DNA of 53,138 nt from a virus. Positions within the stretch are counted from its first letter, which is position 1. Each line of letters begins with the position of its first letter. The stretch lies in IMG/VR virus record IMGVR_UViG_3300032753_000038, positions 1 through 53,138 of that record; one strand, written 5' to 3'. The notes below the pieces were generated by a model that did not search any database, had not been told where the DNA came from, and saw only the letters and a list, made by a program, of their open reading frames with translations. This document shows, piece after piece, positions 45,127 through 52,821 of the stretch. Both the position numbers and the translations under genes were made by a program.

Positions 45127-46523
45127 AAGATTTACCAAGTCCTACATTTTGCGCCTTACCGTGGATACATCTCAGCACTAGACCAGACGGATCTATGAGA
45201 GTATGCTGTACAGCTAATGCTAGCAGCGTTCAAGATCCAGACAGCACCAACAAGACATACGGCGGACAAGTTGGAGTGTTACGTACAGACGACGGTATAC
45301 CAGCCAATCTAAACAATAGCACATTACAAGATGCATGGAACAATGATTACATGCGTAATACACGCAAGATGATGTTGCGCGGTGAAAAACCTCCTAGCTG
45401 TATTAAATGCTATAAAGAAGAAGAAGCGGGTGTACAAAGCAAGAGAAGTTGGGAAACTCGCTACTGGGTTAGTGAATTAGGTTTAGAAGATATCATAGGC
45501 GATACACAAGAAGATGGTTCTGTCAGTCCACAAATACGCTATCTAGATCTTAGGATGGGTAGTAAATGCCAACTGGCATGTGTAATGTGTAGTCCACATG
45601 ATAGCAGCGGATGGGTCAAAGAATGGAATCAAATTTATCCTCAGATACAAAATCCCAGATTGAAGCACAGTAGCAGTTGGGACAACAGAGGTAAAGTACA
45701 CGGTGCCAATTACAATTGGCACAAGAATAATCCTCAGTTTTGGGAACAGCTATACGATCAAATTCCCAATATGAAACAGCTTTACTTTGCAGGCGGCGAA
45801 AGCACTATAATTGAAGAGCATTACGATCTATTGGAAGAAGTAGTTCGCCGTGGGTATGCTAGCAAGATAGAACTGCGTTATAACAGTAATGCAGTAGAAC
45901 TTCCTGATAAGTTATTTGAGCTTTGGGATCAATTTAGACAGGTCAAATTTCACTTCAGTATGGATAGTTACGGTGCTAAAAACGATTACATACGTTATCC
46001 TAGCAATTGGGACGACCTAGTTAAGAACATGCATAGGCTAGATGCAACGGGTCCAAATGTAATAGTTACTACTGCAGTGACAGTAATGGCACTGAACATA
46101 TTGTATGTACCAGATCTAATCAAATGGAAGTTGTCTCAAAATTTCAAGAAGTTTAACACTTGGCCAAATGGCGCAGGTATGATCAATTGGCATTTTGCAT
46201 ATTGGCCACCGCAACTAAATGTCAAGGTATTGCCGGTACACGTCAAAGCTGCTGTGAAAGACAAGTTTGAAGAATTTTATTCTTGGTTAGAGTCTAACTG
46301 GCAACTTGCAACAGGTGTAGATGGTATTTCCGTAAGCAAAGATGAATTTATGAGAAATGATTACGGTATCAAAAGATTGAAGAGCATGATCAGCTTTATG
46401 GAAAAGGAAGACTGGAGCGAGAGATTGCCAGAGATGCTAGAATGGGTTAGCTTGCTAGATAAGATTAGAAATCAAAGTTTTAGTAATACTTTCCCAGAAT
46501 TATCAAAATTATTAGGAGTATAA
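45123..46523 (+). CDS. Twitch-type radical SAM protein
   Basis: 466 residues. The N-terminus has a Cys-rich segment (C10, VCC at 28-29, CIKC at 93-96) like SPASM auxiliary clusters, unusually placed before the core. CQLACVMC at C149, C153 and C156 is the radical SAM motif; YFAGGESTIIEEH is the GGE SAM-binding motif. Matches a group of phage radical SAM proteins with an N-terminal cluster domain. Probably acts with the upstream radical SAM gene on the same substrate. Confidence 0.8.
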   Translation: MKDLPSPTFCALPWIHLSTRPDGSMRVCCTANASSVQDPDSTNKTYGGQVGVLRTDDGIPANLNNSTLQDAWNNDYMRNTRKMMLRGEKPPSCIKCYKEEEAGVQSKRSWETRYWVSELGLEDIIGDTQEDGSVSPQIRYLDLRMGSKCQLACVMCSPHDSSGWVKEWNQIYPQIQNPRLKHSSSWDNRGKVHGANYNWHKNNPQFWEQLYDQIPNMKQLYFAGGESTIIEEHYDLLEEVVRRGYASKIELRYNSNAVELPDKLFELWDQFRQVKFHFSMDSYGAKNDYIRYPSNWDDLVKNMHRLDATGPNVIVTTAVTVMALNILYVPDLIKWKLSQNFKKFNTWPNGAGMINWHFAYWPPQLNVKVLPVHVKAAVKDKFEEFYSWLESNWQLATGVDGISVSKDEFMRNDYGIKRLKSMISFMEKEDWSERLPEMLEWVSLLDKIRNQSFSNTFPELSKLLGV

Positions 46524-46588
46524 ACATAATGGATTGGGGTACATTTGGTGTGATAAATAATCATGTAGAGTCACAGAGGGTTGTTGTC

Positions 46589-46966
46589 ATGGCAACGAAA
46601 AATAACGCAGATAGCGTCTGGGACGAGATATTTGATAGCTTGATTCTCACCGCCGAACCTCCGCAAAAATATATCAAAAAGGTAACAATCACTACCGGAA
46701 GTGGTGATGTAATCAGTATGAGCGCACAGGATTTCTCAGCCTTGCTAGAATACGAACGTCATCTACCTCCAGGTGTTAGCGATATACAGAGCGCACGCAT
46801 GAGCTTGGATTTTAATAAAATCAAGCGAGATGTAGACAAATGGGCAGATGACATTCTTGGCGGATTTGATCTTAATGGCAAACCTGGATTGCCAAAGTTT
46901 CCAAAACCAAAAGCAGCTAATCCAAAACGCAAAGCACCTCCTAAAAAGAATAAGCCAACAACTTGA
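46589..46966 (+). CDS. Conserved small protein with a Lys/Pro-rich tail
   Basis: 125 residues from ATG 46589 (GAGGG nine bases upstream); ATG 46529 would add 20 residues without similarity to relatives as far as can be judged. WDEIFDSLILTAEPPQKYIK, then VTITTGSGDVISMSAQDF, then RMSLDFNKIKRDVDKWADDI is a short alpha/beta domain recalled from T4-like marine phages. The tail (PKFPKPKAANPKRKAPPKKN) is disordered and basic and may bind nucleic acid or membrane. Function unknown. Confidence 0.6.
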   Translation: MATKNNADSVWDEIFDSLILTAEPPQKYIKKVTITTGSGDVISMSAQDFSALLEYERHLPPGVSDIQSARMSLDFNKIKRDVDKWADDILGGFDLNGKPGLPKFPKPKAANPKRKAPPKKNKPTT

Positions 46967-46991
46967 TGATGTAGGTGTGATGTTGTAAAAT
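46963..46991 (+). promoter_or_regulatory. Possible sigma70 promoter for the DHFR gene
   Basis: TTGATG (46963-46968), 17 bp, TAAAAT (46986-46991). The start would be near or at the ATG 46998, so RNA would be almost leaderless. Weak -35; offered with caution. Confidence 0.35.
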
Positions 46992-46997
46992 GAGTGC

Positions 46998-47492
46998 ATG
47001 ATCAGAGCTATATTTGCAGTTGACCGCAATGGCGGCCTTGGGAAATCAAATGGCTTACCTTGGCCTCATGATAAAGAAGATATGCTGTGGTTTAAGAAAC
47101 ACACAAACCATCAAATTGTAGTTATGGGCAGTGCTACATGGAACAGCAGCATGCCTACACCATTACCAAATCGAGTAAATGTAGTAGTAAGTCGCAATGG
47201 CATTGAAAATTTCAAAGGTGCAACAGCAGTTATCCATCCAGACAATTTAGCAGCTGAACTAAAATATATTGAACATCTTTATACTGATAAGGATATATGG
47301 ATTATTGGTGGTGCAAAACTATTAGAATTGTCAAAACCGGTTATTAGGGAAGCATACGTTACACATTTCCATAATGAATATGATTGCGACACTTTTATAG
47401 ATCTTCCCAATTGGTTACAAGGTACAAATATACAAGAAGAGTCATACGGTAGAAACAAAACATTTAGGGTGTATATATGGAATCATATTTGA
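46998..47492 (+). CDS. frd: Dihydrofolate reductase
   Basis: 164 residues. MIRAIFAVDRNGGLGKSNGL with LPWPHDKEDMLWFKKHT gives the substrate pocket; VVMGSATWNSSM is the NADPH-binding segment and IIGGAKLL the second; FxxEYDCDTF closes the fold. Regenerates tetrahydrofolate used up by thymidylate synthase, which overlaps it by 16 bases, the same frd-td order as T4. No large insertion; full-length for a phage DHFR. Confidence 0.95.
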   Translation: MIRAIFAVDRNGGLGKSNGLPWPHDKEDMLWFKKHTNHQIVVMGSATWNSSMPTPLPNRVNVVVSRNGIENFKGATAVIHPDNLAAELKYIEHLYTDKDIWIIGGAKLLELSKPVIREAYVTHFHNEYDCDTFIDLPNWLQGTNIQEESYGRNKTFRVYIWNHI

Positions 47493-48340
47493 ATTTATTG
47501 AGAAAAATAATTGCGTATGGAACAAATAGTTCTGATCGAACAGGCGTTGGTACTAGAAGCTTATTTGCAGAACAGTTGAGATTTGATCTTACAGCAGGGT
47601 TCCCTGCTGTAACTACCAAGAGATTAGCATGGAAGCCAGTTGTTGCTGAATTATTATGGTTCATAGAAGGGTCAGGTGACGAGCGACGTTTAGCAGAGAT
47701 ATTGCACGGCACTAGAGACACAAACAAGACCACTATATGGACTGCTAATGCAAATGCAGATTATTGGAAGCCTAATGCTGCATTTGATGGCGATCTAGGA
47801 AGGGTGTATGGTGTTCAATGGCGAAATTGGAGAACACCTACATTTGACGGCACTGCCAGTTACAAATCAACAGATCAGTTGTTATCATTAATAGAAAACA
47901 TCAAGTTGTATCCAAATGGACGCCGACATATTATAACTGCATGGAATCCGGGTGAGCTTGATCAAATGGCGCTTCCGCCCTGCCACATGCTAGCACAATT
48001 TTATGTGCGTAATGGAGAGCTAAGTTGCCAAATGTATCAGCGCAGCGCGGATGCCTTTTTGGGCGTTCCGTTTAATATTGCATCATATGCATTGTTTACT
48101 CACATGATAGCACAAGTATGCAATCTAACAGCTAAGGAATTGATACTAACTATAGGCGATGCTCATATATACACATCTCATATGAATGCAGTTGAAGAAC
48201 AGCTATCACGAGAACCAAAAGCGTTGCCAGTATTATGGTTAAATCCTGATGTGAAAGATATTACTAAATTTTGTATAGATGATTGCAAGTTAATAGATTA
48301 TGACCCGCATCCTACTATCAAAGCTGAGATGGCTGTATAG
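47477..48340 (+). CDS. td: Thymidylate synthase (ThyA type)
   Basis: 287 residues. SDRTGVGTRSLFAEQLRFDL, KRLAWKPVVAELLWFIEGSG, RVYGVQWRNW, the catalytic Cys169 in PPCHMLAQFY, and QRSADAFLGVPFNIASYALF are all present, as in classic ThyA. Makes dTMP for phage DNA. Unlike T4 td there is no intron in this copy. An 11-bp terminator hairpin follows eight bases after the stop. Confidence 0.97.
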   Translation: MESYLNLLRKIIAYGTNSSDRTGVGTRSLFAEQLRFDLTAGFPAVTTKRLAWKPVVAELLWFIEGSGDERRLAEILHGTRDTNKTTIWTANANADYWKPNAAFDGDLGRVYGVQWRNWRTPTFDGTASYKSTDQLLSLIENIKLYPNGRRHIITAWNPGELDQMALPPCHMLAQFYVRNGELSCQMYQRSADAFLGVPFNIASYALFTHMIAQVCNLTAKELILTIGDAHIYTSHMNAVEEQLSREPKALPVLWLNPDVKDITKFCIDDCKLIDYDPHPTIKAEMAV

Positions 48341-48347
48341 TCAAGAA

Positions 48348-48383
48348 AATAGGTTGGGTTAGACCCAACCTATTGTTGTTTTT
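48348..48383. terminator. Bidirectional terminator between convergent genes
   Basis: Perfect 11-bp stem AATAGGTTGGG / CCCAACCTATT with a 5-base loop, then GTTGTTTTT on the plus strand and TTTTC on the minus strand. It separates td (+) from the leftward gene ending at 48382. Confidence 0.85.
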
Positions 48384-49074
48384 ATGCCTTAACTTTGGTC
48401 TTTACGGCAGGCTTGCTTGCAGTCTTAGCAGCAGTTTTAGCCTTAGCTTCGGCCTTTGTTACGACCTTGGTCTCTTCAACTACTCGCTTCTTGTTTAAGC
48501 TAGGATCAAGTCGATATGCTTGCTGTCGCTTGGCCATAGCATCAGATTCTAGCATCTCAGCCATGCGCAACAATCCCATAGCTTCTTCTTTCTGCCCAGA
48601 TGCAGTGGTGCCTTCCATGTTGGCTGCATGCATGTTGAACTTGCCCATTTCAGATAGTACCTGAGCGCGAGTCTCGGGATCTAGATCATCGAAGTCGGCA
48701 GGAGTAGTCTTTTCCTCTTCCTTCATAGCTTCTAGAACCTGCTGTAGTGGCCAGTTAAGGCCCTTGCGAGGCGTCATTGTTACTAGACTGACTGGTACTC
48801 TCTGCAAACGGCCACTCTCATGGAACTTCTGCAGTAGCGTTGTATTGCTACCATCTGGGCTCATCCTTCGAGCCAGGACATCTGCTAAATCTTTAGCATT
48901 TTGCCCGTCAACGCTTTCAACAATCTTGCGCAACGACTCGTTGAACTGGTCAGGTAATGCATCGGTATCAATAACCAATGCATGATCCGGGTCCTGAGGC
49001 AAGCTCATAAACGCTACAACCACATTCTTACCGGTATTATTGAGGATACCGGTGTGCCTCATCATCTCTGCCAT
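48382..49074 (-). CDS. Conserved phage protein with an Ala/Lys tail
   Basis: 230 residues from ATG 49074 (AGGAAG ten bases upstream, next to the 83-residue gene's stop); a longer in-frame start at 49152 would lie inside that gene. RHTGILNNTGKNVVVAFMSL then ALVIDTDALPDQFNESLRKI and VESVDGQNAKDLADVLARRM match a conserved but uncharacterised protein of T4-like marine phages. The last 40 residues (KVVTKAEAKAKTAAKTASKP) are like histone-H1 tails and likely bind DNA. Co-transcribed with the upstream gene. Confidence 0.65.
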   Translation of the reverse strand: MAEMMRHTGILNNTGKNVVVAFMSLPQDPDHALVIDTDALPDQFNESLRKIVESVDGQNAKDLADVLARRMSPDGSNTTLLQKFHESGRLQRVPVSLVTMTPRKGLNWPLQQVLEAMKEEEKTTPADFDDLDPETRAQVLSEMGKFNMHAANMEGTTASGQKEEAMGLLRMAEMLESDAMAKRQQAYRLDPSLNKKRVVEETKVVTKAEAKAKTAAKTASKPAVKTKVKA

Positions 49075-49078
49075 AGTA

Positions 49079-49330
49079 TTAGCTTCCTGTTGATGTGTCG
49101 GTTGTAGCTGTTGCATCAGCAGCCGGCTGCGGAGGTAGAGCGGCCTGTACAAACTTTGATATCTTGTTGTATAGAACGCCCACTGGCTCTAGCTCAGGAC
49201 CTCTGAATGCGCCGCGATTGCTCGCAAGGTCAAATACCACAAGAACATTCTGCAGATCAGTTAGGTTGATCACACTGTCTGCTGGATTTGGTACCTGTGG
49301 CTGTGTATTATCTACTGTGACATCACTCAT
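49079..49330 (-). CDS. Conserved small phage protein, function unknown
   Basis: 83 residues, ATG 49330 after AAGGAGATTCTA. INLTDLQNVLVVFDLASNRG then AFRGPELEPVGVLYNKISKF is the conserved core; Gln/Pro/Ala/Thr-rich tail. A familiar partner of the downstream 230-residue protein in T4-like phages. The ribosome site is locked in an 18-bp hairpin on read-through RNA (see 49335-49390). Confidence 0.65.
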   Translation of the reverse strand: MSDVTVDNTQPQVPNPADSVINLTDLQNVLVVFDLASNRGAFRGPELEPVGVLYNKISKFVQAALPPQPAADATATTDTSTGS

Positions 49331-49334
49331 TAGA

Positions 49335-49390
49335 ATCTCCTTGTGTAGCGATTTATATTACTACATATTAATCGCCAAACACAAGGAGAT
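49335..49390 (-). promoter_or_regulatory. RNA switch hairpin with embedded late promoter
   Basis: Perfect 12-bp arms (49335-49346 with 49379-49390) and 6-bp inner arms (49348-49353 with 49370-49375), 16-base loop. The AAGGAG ribosome site at 49337-49342 is fully inside the 3' arm and paired with its exact complement. The loop and inner 3' arm hold TATAAATC (49350-49357); the start would be near 49344, after the 5' arm, so late RNA has a free ribosome site about 7 bases upstream of the ATG. Confidence 0.75.
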
Positions 49391-49402
49391 ACAATATTAT
49401 TT

Positions 49403-49984
49403 TTAGTATTCTAGAGAATTTAGATCCGTCGACTTCGTGTTAGGAGGTCTAATCGTAATCAAATGCTCTTCCCAGCCAAGATATGGGATCCAGCTTGCAT
49501 CTGGAATCTCAATAGGCACCTTGCGTGCATTTGATAACAACGTATGATAATCCGGCTTGGCTGGTTTCACAGCGGGCTTCATCGTGGTACGATGTCCCTT
49601 GATGCTGTTGCAACTGTAGCAAGAACTTACCACGTTCTCCCACTTGGTAGTACCACCTCTAACACGAGGTACCACGTGATCAATCGTCATCTGGCTGAGA
49701 CTGAGATGATCATGGCAGTACTGACAAGTGAAATTATCCCTGAGCAACAATGTGCCGCGACTGAATCTCACAGAAGTCTTCTTCTTGAGGAACTTGCGAT
49801 TTACAATCACACTGGGAACCGAGATAGTGATACTTGGACTGTGTACTGCCCAATCGCTATAAGTTTCAAGAATATCAACTGAACCAAGATATGCCATCTT
49901 GATTGCATCCTTCCAGCCAACACTGCTGATTGGTATGCAGCTGAGCGGCGTGTAATCTGCATTTAACACTAAACAATGTCTCAT
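49403..49984 (-). CDS. HNH endonuclease
   Basis: 193 residues. LNADYTPLSCIPISSVGWKD and the VRFSRGTLLLRDNFTCQYCH lead into the HNH core: C-x2-C (CQYC), TIDHVVPRVRGGT with the catalytic His, NVVSSCYSCNSIKGHRT with the second Cys pair and Asn. Such proteins occur both as phage nicking enzymes and as free-standing homing nucleases; the LNADYTPL lead is found in many single-copy bacterial and phage HNH proteins. A double promoter precedes it. Confidence 0.82.
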   Translation of the reverse strand: MRHCLVLNADYTPLSCIPISSVGWKDAIKMAYLGSVDILETYSDWAVHSPSITISVPSVIVNRKFLKKKTSVRFSRGTLLLRDNFTCQYCHDHLSLSQMTIDHVVPRVRGGTTKWENVVSSCYSCNSIKGHRTTMKPAVKPAKPDYHTLLSNARKVPIEIPDASWIPYLGWEEHLITIRPPNTKSTDLNSLEY

Positions 49985-50017
49985 AATTTCAACCCATTAT
50001 TACATAATATACTTGCC

Positions 50018-50046
50018 AATATATAGTCAACTACTTTAGAAGTCAA
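50018..50046 (-). promoter_or_regulatory. Tandem sigma70 promoters of the HNH gene
   Basis: TTGACT (50041-50046), 17 bp, TATATT (50018-50023); a second TTGACT lies at 50025-50030 with TATTAT 15 bp downstream. Both point to the HNH ATG at 49984. Confidence 0.5.
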
Positions 50047-50049
50047 TGA

Positions 50050-50091
50050 CATAAATATATTGTAGTCCACCGGACGGCAATCCGCGACTAC
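50050..50091 (+). promoter_or_regulatory. Late promoter and 5'-end hairpin of the broken HNH gene
   Basis: CATAAATA (50050-50057), predicted start near 50063. The transcript would open with a stem GTAGTC/GACTAC (50062-50067 with 50086-50091) enclosing CGGA/TCCG, a form that can protect a 5' end. Confidence 0.45.
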
Positions 50092-50117
50092 TCTATGTCT
50101 TCAATGGAGATCACAGC

Positions 50118-50741
50118 ATGTGTATTTACTGCAAAACTGCAAATTATCGAAAAATATATGAGTTTCACTATGGACCTATTTCAACTGATGAAATGGGCAG
50201 AACATATGAGATACACCACATAGATGGAAATTGAAATAATAATGCACCTGACAATCTAATGCAGGTTAGTATGCAAGAACATTACAACATTCATTTCTCA
50301 CAAGGAGATTGGGCAGCATGTATACGTATAGCGGCCAAAATGGGGCTATCCCGCGAAATTATATCATCTGCAGCACGAACTCATCAGCTGAAAAGGATAG
50401 CAGAAGGTACTCATCCATTCTTAGACAGGGCACAATCTAAGGTATGGGCAGCGGATCGGGTATCGAGAGGCTTATGTGTTCTATCAGGAGGTGCTATACA
50501 CAGACGTAGGGTAGAAGAAGGTACTCATCCATTTTTAGGCGGAGAGATCCAACGCAAGAGCAATTCTAAACGCATTGCTGACGGATCTCATAATTTTCTT
50601 GGTAGCAAGAGTAACAATGATAGATTAACAAATGGTACTCATCCTAGTCAAAAGATGGACACTTGTGTACATTGCAATAAGACATTTAGCATATCAATGA
50701 TAAAACGTTGGCATAACGATAATTGCAAACGTAAAACATAA
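50118..50741 (+). pseudogene. HNH homing endonuclease broken by an in-frame TGA
   Basis: ATG 50118 follows GGAGATCACAGC. The frame reads CIYCKTANYRKIYEFHYGPI and GRTYEIHHIDGN, then TGA at 50232-50234, then NNNAPDNLMQVSMQEHYNIH in the same frame to 50741. Intact relatives have IHHIDGN-R-N-N-x-P-x-NL, so TGA stands exactly where an Arg (CGA) is expected: one transition. Downstream are three THPF-type repeats and a C-terminal CVHC zinc knuckle, normal for phage HNH genes. Other genes here use TGA as a stop, so read-through by recoding is unlikely. A restart at 50259 would give a 160-residue piece without the first His motif. Confidence 0.75.
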
Positions 50742-50771
50742 TATTGCCTTATCGACATTACAAAATAACTT

Positions 50772-51998
50772 TTAAAACTCCTCAATCATTAGGCAGCTGA
50801 GCTTTCCTCCCTTGCTGCTGCCGGTGTCTAGGAAGATCGCTCGACCTCCTACACTATTAGTTACCACAAGTGGCGTTTCCTTGTTGCGCGGATCATGCCC
50901 AACTACCACAGTCTTACCTGATGCAATTTGGTCAATCCATCGATAGGTCCTGTTGGGCATACCGTCGTCTCGAACAGGCTTGTCGAGATCAACTTCGCCA
51001 AAGAACGCCATGTTACCCATCTCACCAGGAAGAGTGTGCTTGCCCCCTTGATTCCACATCTCAGGAGTAGCTGCACCGTGGGTAAAAAGGTAATCGCCCA
51101 GCACATAATGCTGCCGACTGTTGAGCGACAGACAGCGCCACTTGGCAAGGAACCTGTCCTTAAATGCAGAGTTAGCTGCAACGCTACGGTTGATTTCATC
51201 AACCGTAATAGACAGACCGGGACCAATTACACCACGGAATTCCTTGCCAAATCCAGCATCAATCCAGCGATCAAGCTTGCGCTCATGGTTACCCCAAACC
51301 ATATGAGCACGACCAGTGCGAACCCAATCGTACACAGTGTCAACCGTAGCAAGATTGTGCATGCCATAGTCAACGATATCGCCAAGGAACAGAACATGCG
51401 CACCCGTTTTGGTAGCCTCATTGAGCATCTTGTCTAGATCGTTGAGGTTACCATGGACATCGCCAATAACCATAAGAGGCTGGTTATCCTTAACCGTAAG
51501 ATGCTGTTGAGAACCAATAACTCGCAGAACCCTACCCATATCGTAACAGATCACTCTCGCAACACCGTCGCCAGCCTTGATAGCCTTGAGATTGGCGTTG
51601 AACAGATCCTCATGCTTCTCAATGAGACCGCGAACTTCGGCACGCCAACCAGCAGTCTTAAGCTTCTCAGACACAGGGCGGTTGACCACGAGGTACACAA
51701 GCTCAACAGCAAAGTGCTTGGCCATATCAATGAACGCCTTGCGATCTCGATGGCGCAGGTTGGTGGCATCAACTACCACACGCTGCCCAAACGCAAGACG
51801 GTGTCGAACCCGACGATGGACCTCGGCCCAAACGTCTTCCTGATTGGTCTGAATGCGGAAGTCGCCAAGGAGCTCCGCACGGATGTTGTCACTGCTGACG
51901 ATTTCGTGAGCAGGAAAATAACGGGCAGCCAAGGTGCTCTTGCCGCTGCCACTGGGTCCTACCATGAGGACAAGTGAGTGAAGATTGATCGTATCCAT
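50772..51998 (-). CDS. Polynucleotide kinase-phosphatase (bacterial Pnkp-like end-healing enzyme)
   Basis: 408 residues. The P-loop GPSGSGKST (14-22) with DATNLRHRDR is a kinase like the N-terminus of bacterial Pnkp. From about 180: GDVHGNLNDLDKML, LGDIVDYG, WGNHERKLD, FTHGAA and GHDPRNKE are calcineurin-type phosphatase motifs. The kinase-plus-metallophosphatase order matches bacterial Pnkp without its ligase domain and differs from T4 Pnkp, which uses a HAD phosphatase. It would restore 5'-phosphate and 3'-OH ends of cut RNA or DNA. G+C-rich in wobble positions compared with its neighbours, so it may have been acquired separately. Confidence 0.82.
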   Translation of the reverse strand: MDTINLHSLVLMVGPSGSGKSTLAARYFPAHEIVSSDNIRAELLGDFRIQTNQEDVWAEVHRRVRHRLAFGQRVVVDATNLRHRDRKAFIDMAKHFAVELVYLVVNRPVSEKLKTAGWRAEVRGLIEKHEDLFNANLKAIKAGDGVARVICYDMGRVLRVIGSQQHLTVKDNQPLMVIGDVHGNLNDLDKMLNEATKTGAHVLFLGDIVDYGMHNLATVDTVYDWVRTGRAHMVWGNHERKLDRWIDAGFGKEFRGVIGPGLSITVDEINRSVAANSAFKDRFLAKWRCLSLNSRQHYVLGDYLFTHGAATPEMWNQGGKHTLPGEMGNMAFFGEVDLDKPVRDDGMPNRTYRWIDQIASGKTVVVGHDPRNKETPLVVTNSVGGRAIFLDTGSSKGGKLSCLMIEEF

Positions 51999-52004
51999 AC
52001 TCGT

Positions 52005-52032
52005 ACAATAGCATCTGTACGTGATATGTCAA
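52005..52032 (-). promoter_or_regulatory. Sigma70 promoter of the kinase-phosphatase gene
   Basis: TTGACA (52027-52032), 16 bp, TATTGT (52005-52010) on the minus strand. The start would be at about 51998, the ATG itself, so RNA may be leaderless; no strong ribosome site is visible. Confidence 0.5.
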
Positions 52033-52038
52033 CCAAAA

Positions 52039-52233
52039 TTATCCAAAAAATAGATGATAAATCTTTACAAAAGCCCCGACAATTAAACTAAAAGTTCCTG
52101 TAAATACTGCTGAACTCATAACTAGATCGTAATGATGGGACTCACAGAGCATGCCAGTTAAACCGGCTATGTAAAATGCTACAAACAATAATAGTGGAAT
52201 ACCTACTTGTCTGCAAATGGTCCTAGTCTGCAT
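52039..52233 (-). CDS. Small two-segment membrane protein
   Basis: 64 residues. Two hydrophobic segments, about 10-28 (VGIPLLLFVAFYIAGLTGML) and 40-60 (SAVFTGTFSLIVGAFVKIYH), separated by a short polar loop. Typical of small inner-membrane phage proteins such as holin-like or superinfection-exclusion factors; nothing more specific. It has its own late promoter. Confidence 0.6.
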   Translation of the reverse strand: MQTRTICRQVGIPLLLFVAFYIAGLTGMLCESHHYDLVMSSAVFTGTFSLIVGAFVKIYHLFFG

Positions 52234-52332
52234 GTTGACCTCTTGTAGCTTACATAACTGTATTTATTTATAGGTGTGGTTAACTGCGATTTAATAGCTA
52301 TATAACAATAAAATTGTATTAATAAAAACTAA
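52234..52332 (-). promoter_or_regulatory. Late promoter region
   Basis: Exact TATAAATA on the minus strand at 52265-52272, predicted start near 52259, 26-nt leader with AAGAGGTC before ATG 52233. The remaining bases to 52332 are AT-rich and hold nothing else. Confidence 0.6.
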
Positions 52333-52821
52333 TTAAAAATCATCCAATCTAGGCATATGTCCGTCAAATCTCAACCTAAATATAGTTTCGTCCATAGCAT
52401 CTGTAAATCTCAGATGTATGCCGTTGACATCTGAAAACAAATAATATCCGCTGTGGCAATTGGTATCACACCAGTGCTCAAGAGGACCAAAATATTCAAA
52501 GAATAGCGTTTCTCGAACTACTCTGGGATGGTTTGCCCATCTCCGCAACTCTGCACTCTTGCTTTGATCAAATAACGCTTGCCAAGATACAAACCTAGTG
52601 CTAAATTCTTGTCCACCTAATCCTGCAAGATTCTTGCATGCTCCCGGAGCATATTTGGGTAGGTCTTTATTGTGACCTAACTTGTAGATATGCTTTGCAT
52701 ATCGGCGTATGAAAAATCGCCCAAACATCAAATCAAATATGCGTAGCAGGGTCTTGGCTATGCCTATTGTAACAAGTATTGTAGCTTTAAATGTGCTAAA
52801 AACAATCGTCTTGAGTCTCAT
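52333..52821 (-). CDS. Unknown protein with an N-terminal membrane anchor
   Basis: 162 residues. Residues 5-35 (TIVFSTFKATILVTIGIAKT) form one hydrophobic helix followed by a basic FFIRRYAKHIYK; the rest is soluble, with Trp/Tyr-rich EYFGPLEHWCDTNCHSGYYL and FTDAMDETIFRLRFDG. No family recognised. Its ATG overlaps the upstream stop, so it is coupled to the 82-residue gene. Confidence 0.5.
   Translation of the reverse strand: MRLKTIVFSTFKATILVTIGIAKTLLRIFDLMFGRFFIRRYAKHIYKLGHNKDLPKYAPGACKNLAGLGGQEFSTRFVSWQALFDQSKSAELRRWANHPRVVRETLFFEYFGPLEHWCDTNCHSGYYLFSDVNGIHLRFTDAMDETIFRLRFDGHMPRLDDF

Noticed and set aside
50118-50741. TGA recoding (TGA read as an amino acid)
   Set aside because: Several clear genes here, such as gp6, gp53's upstream neighbour and the fibre-region proteins, end in TGA, so the broken HNH gene is better explained by mutation.
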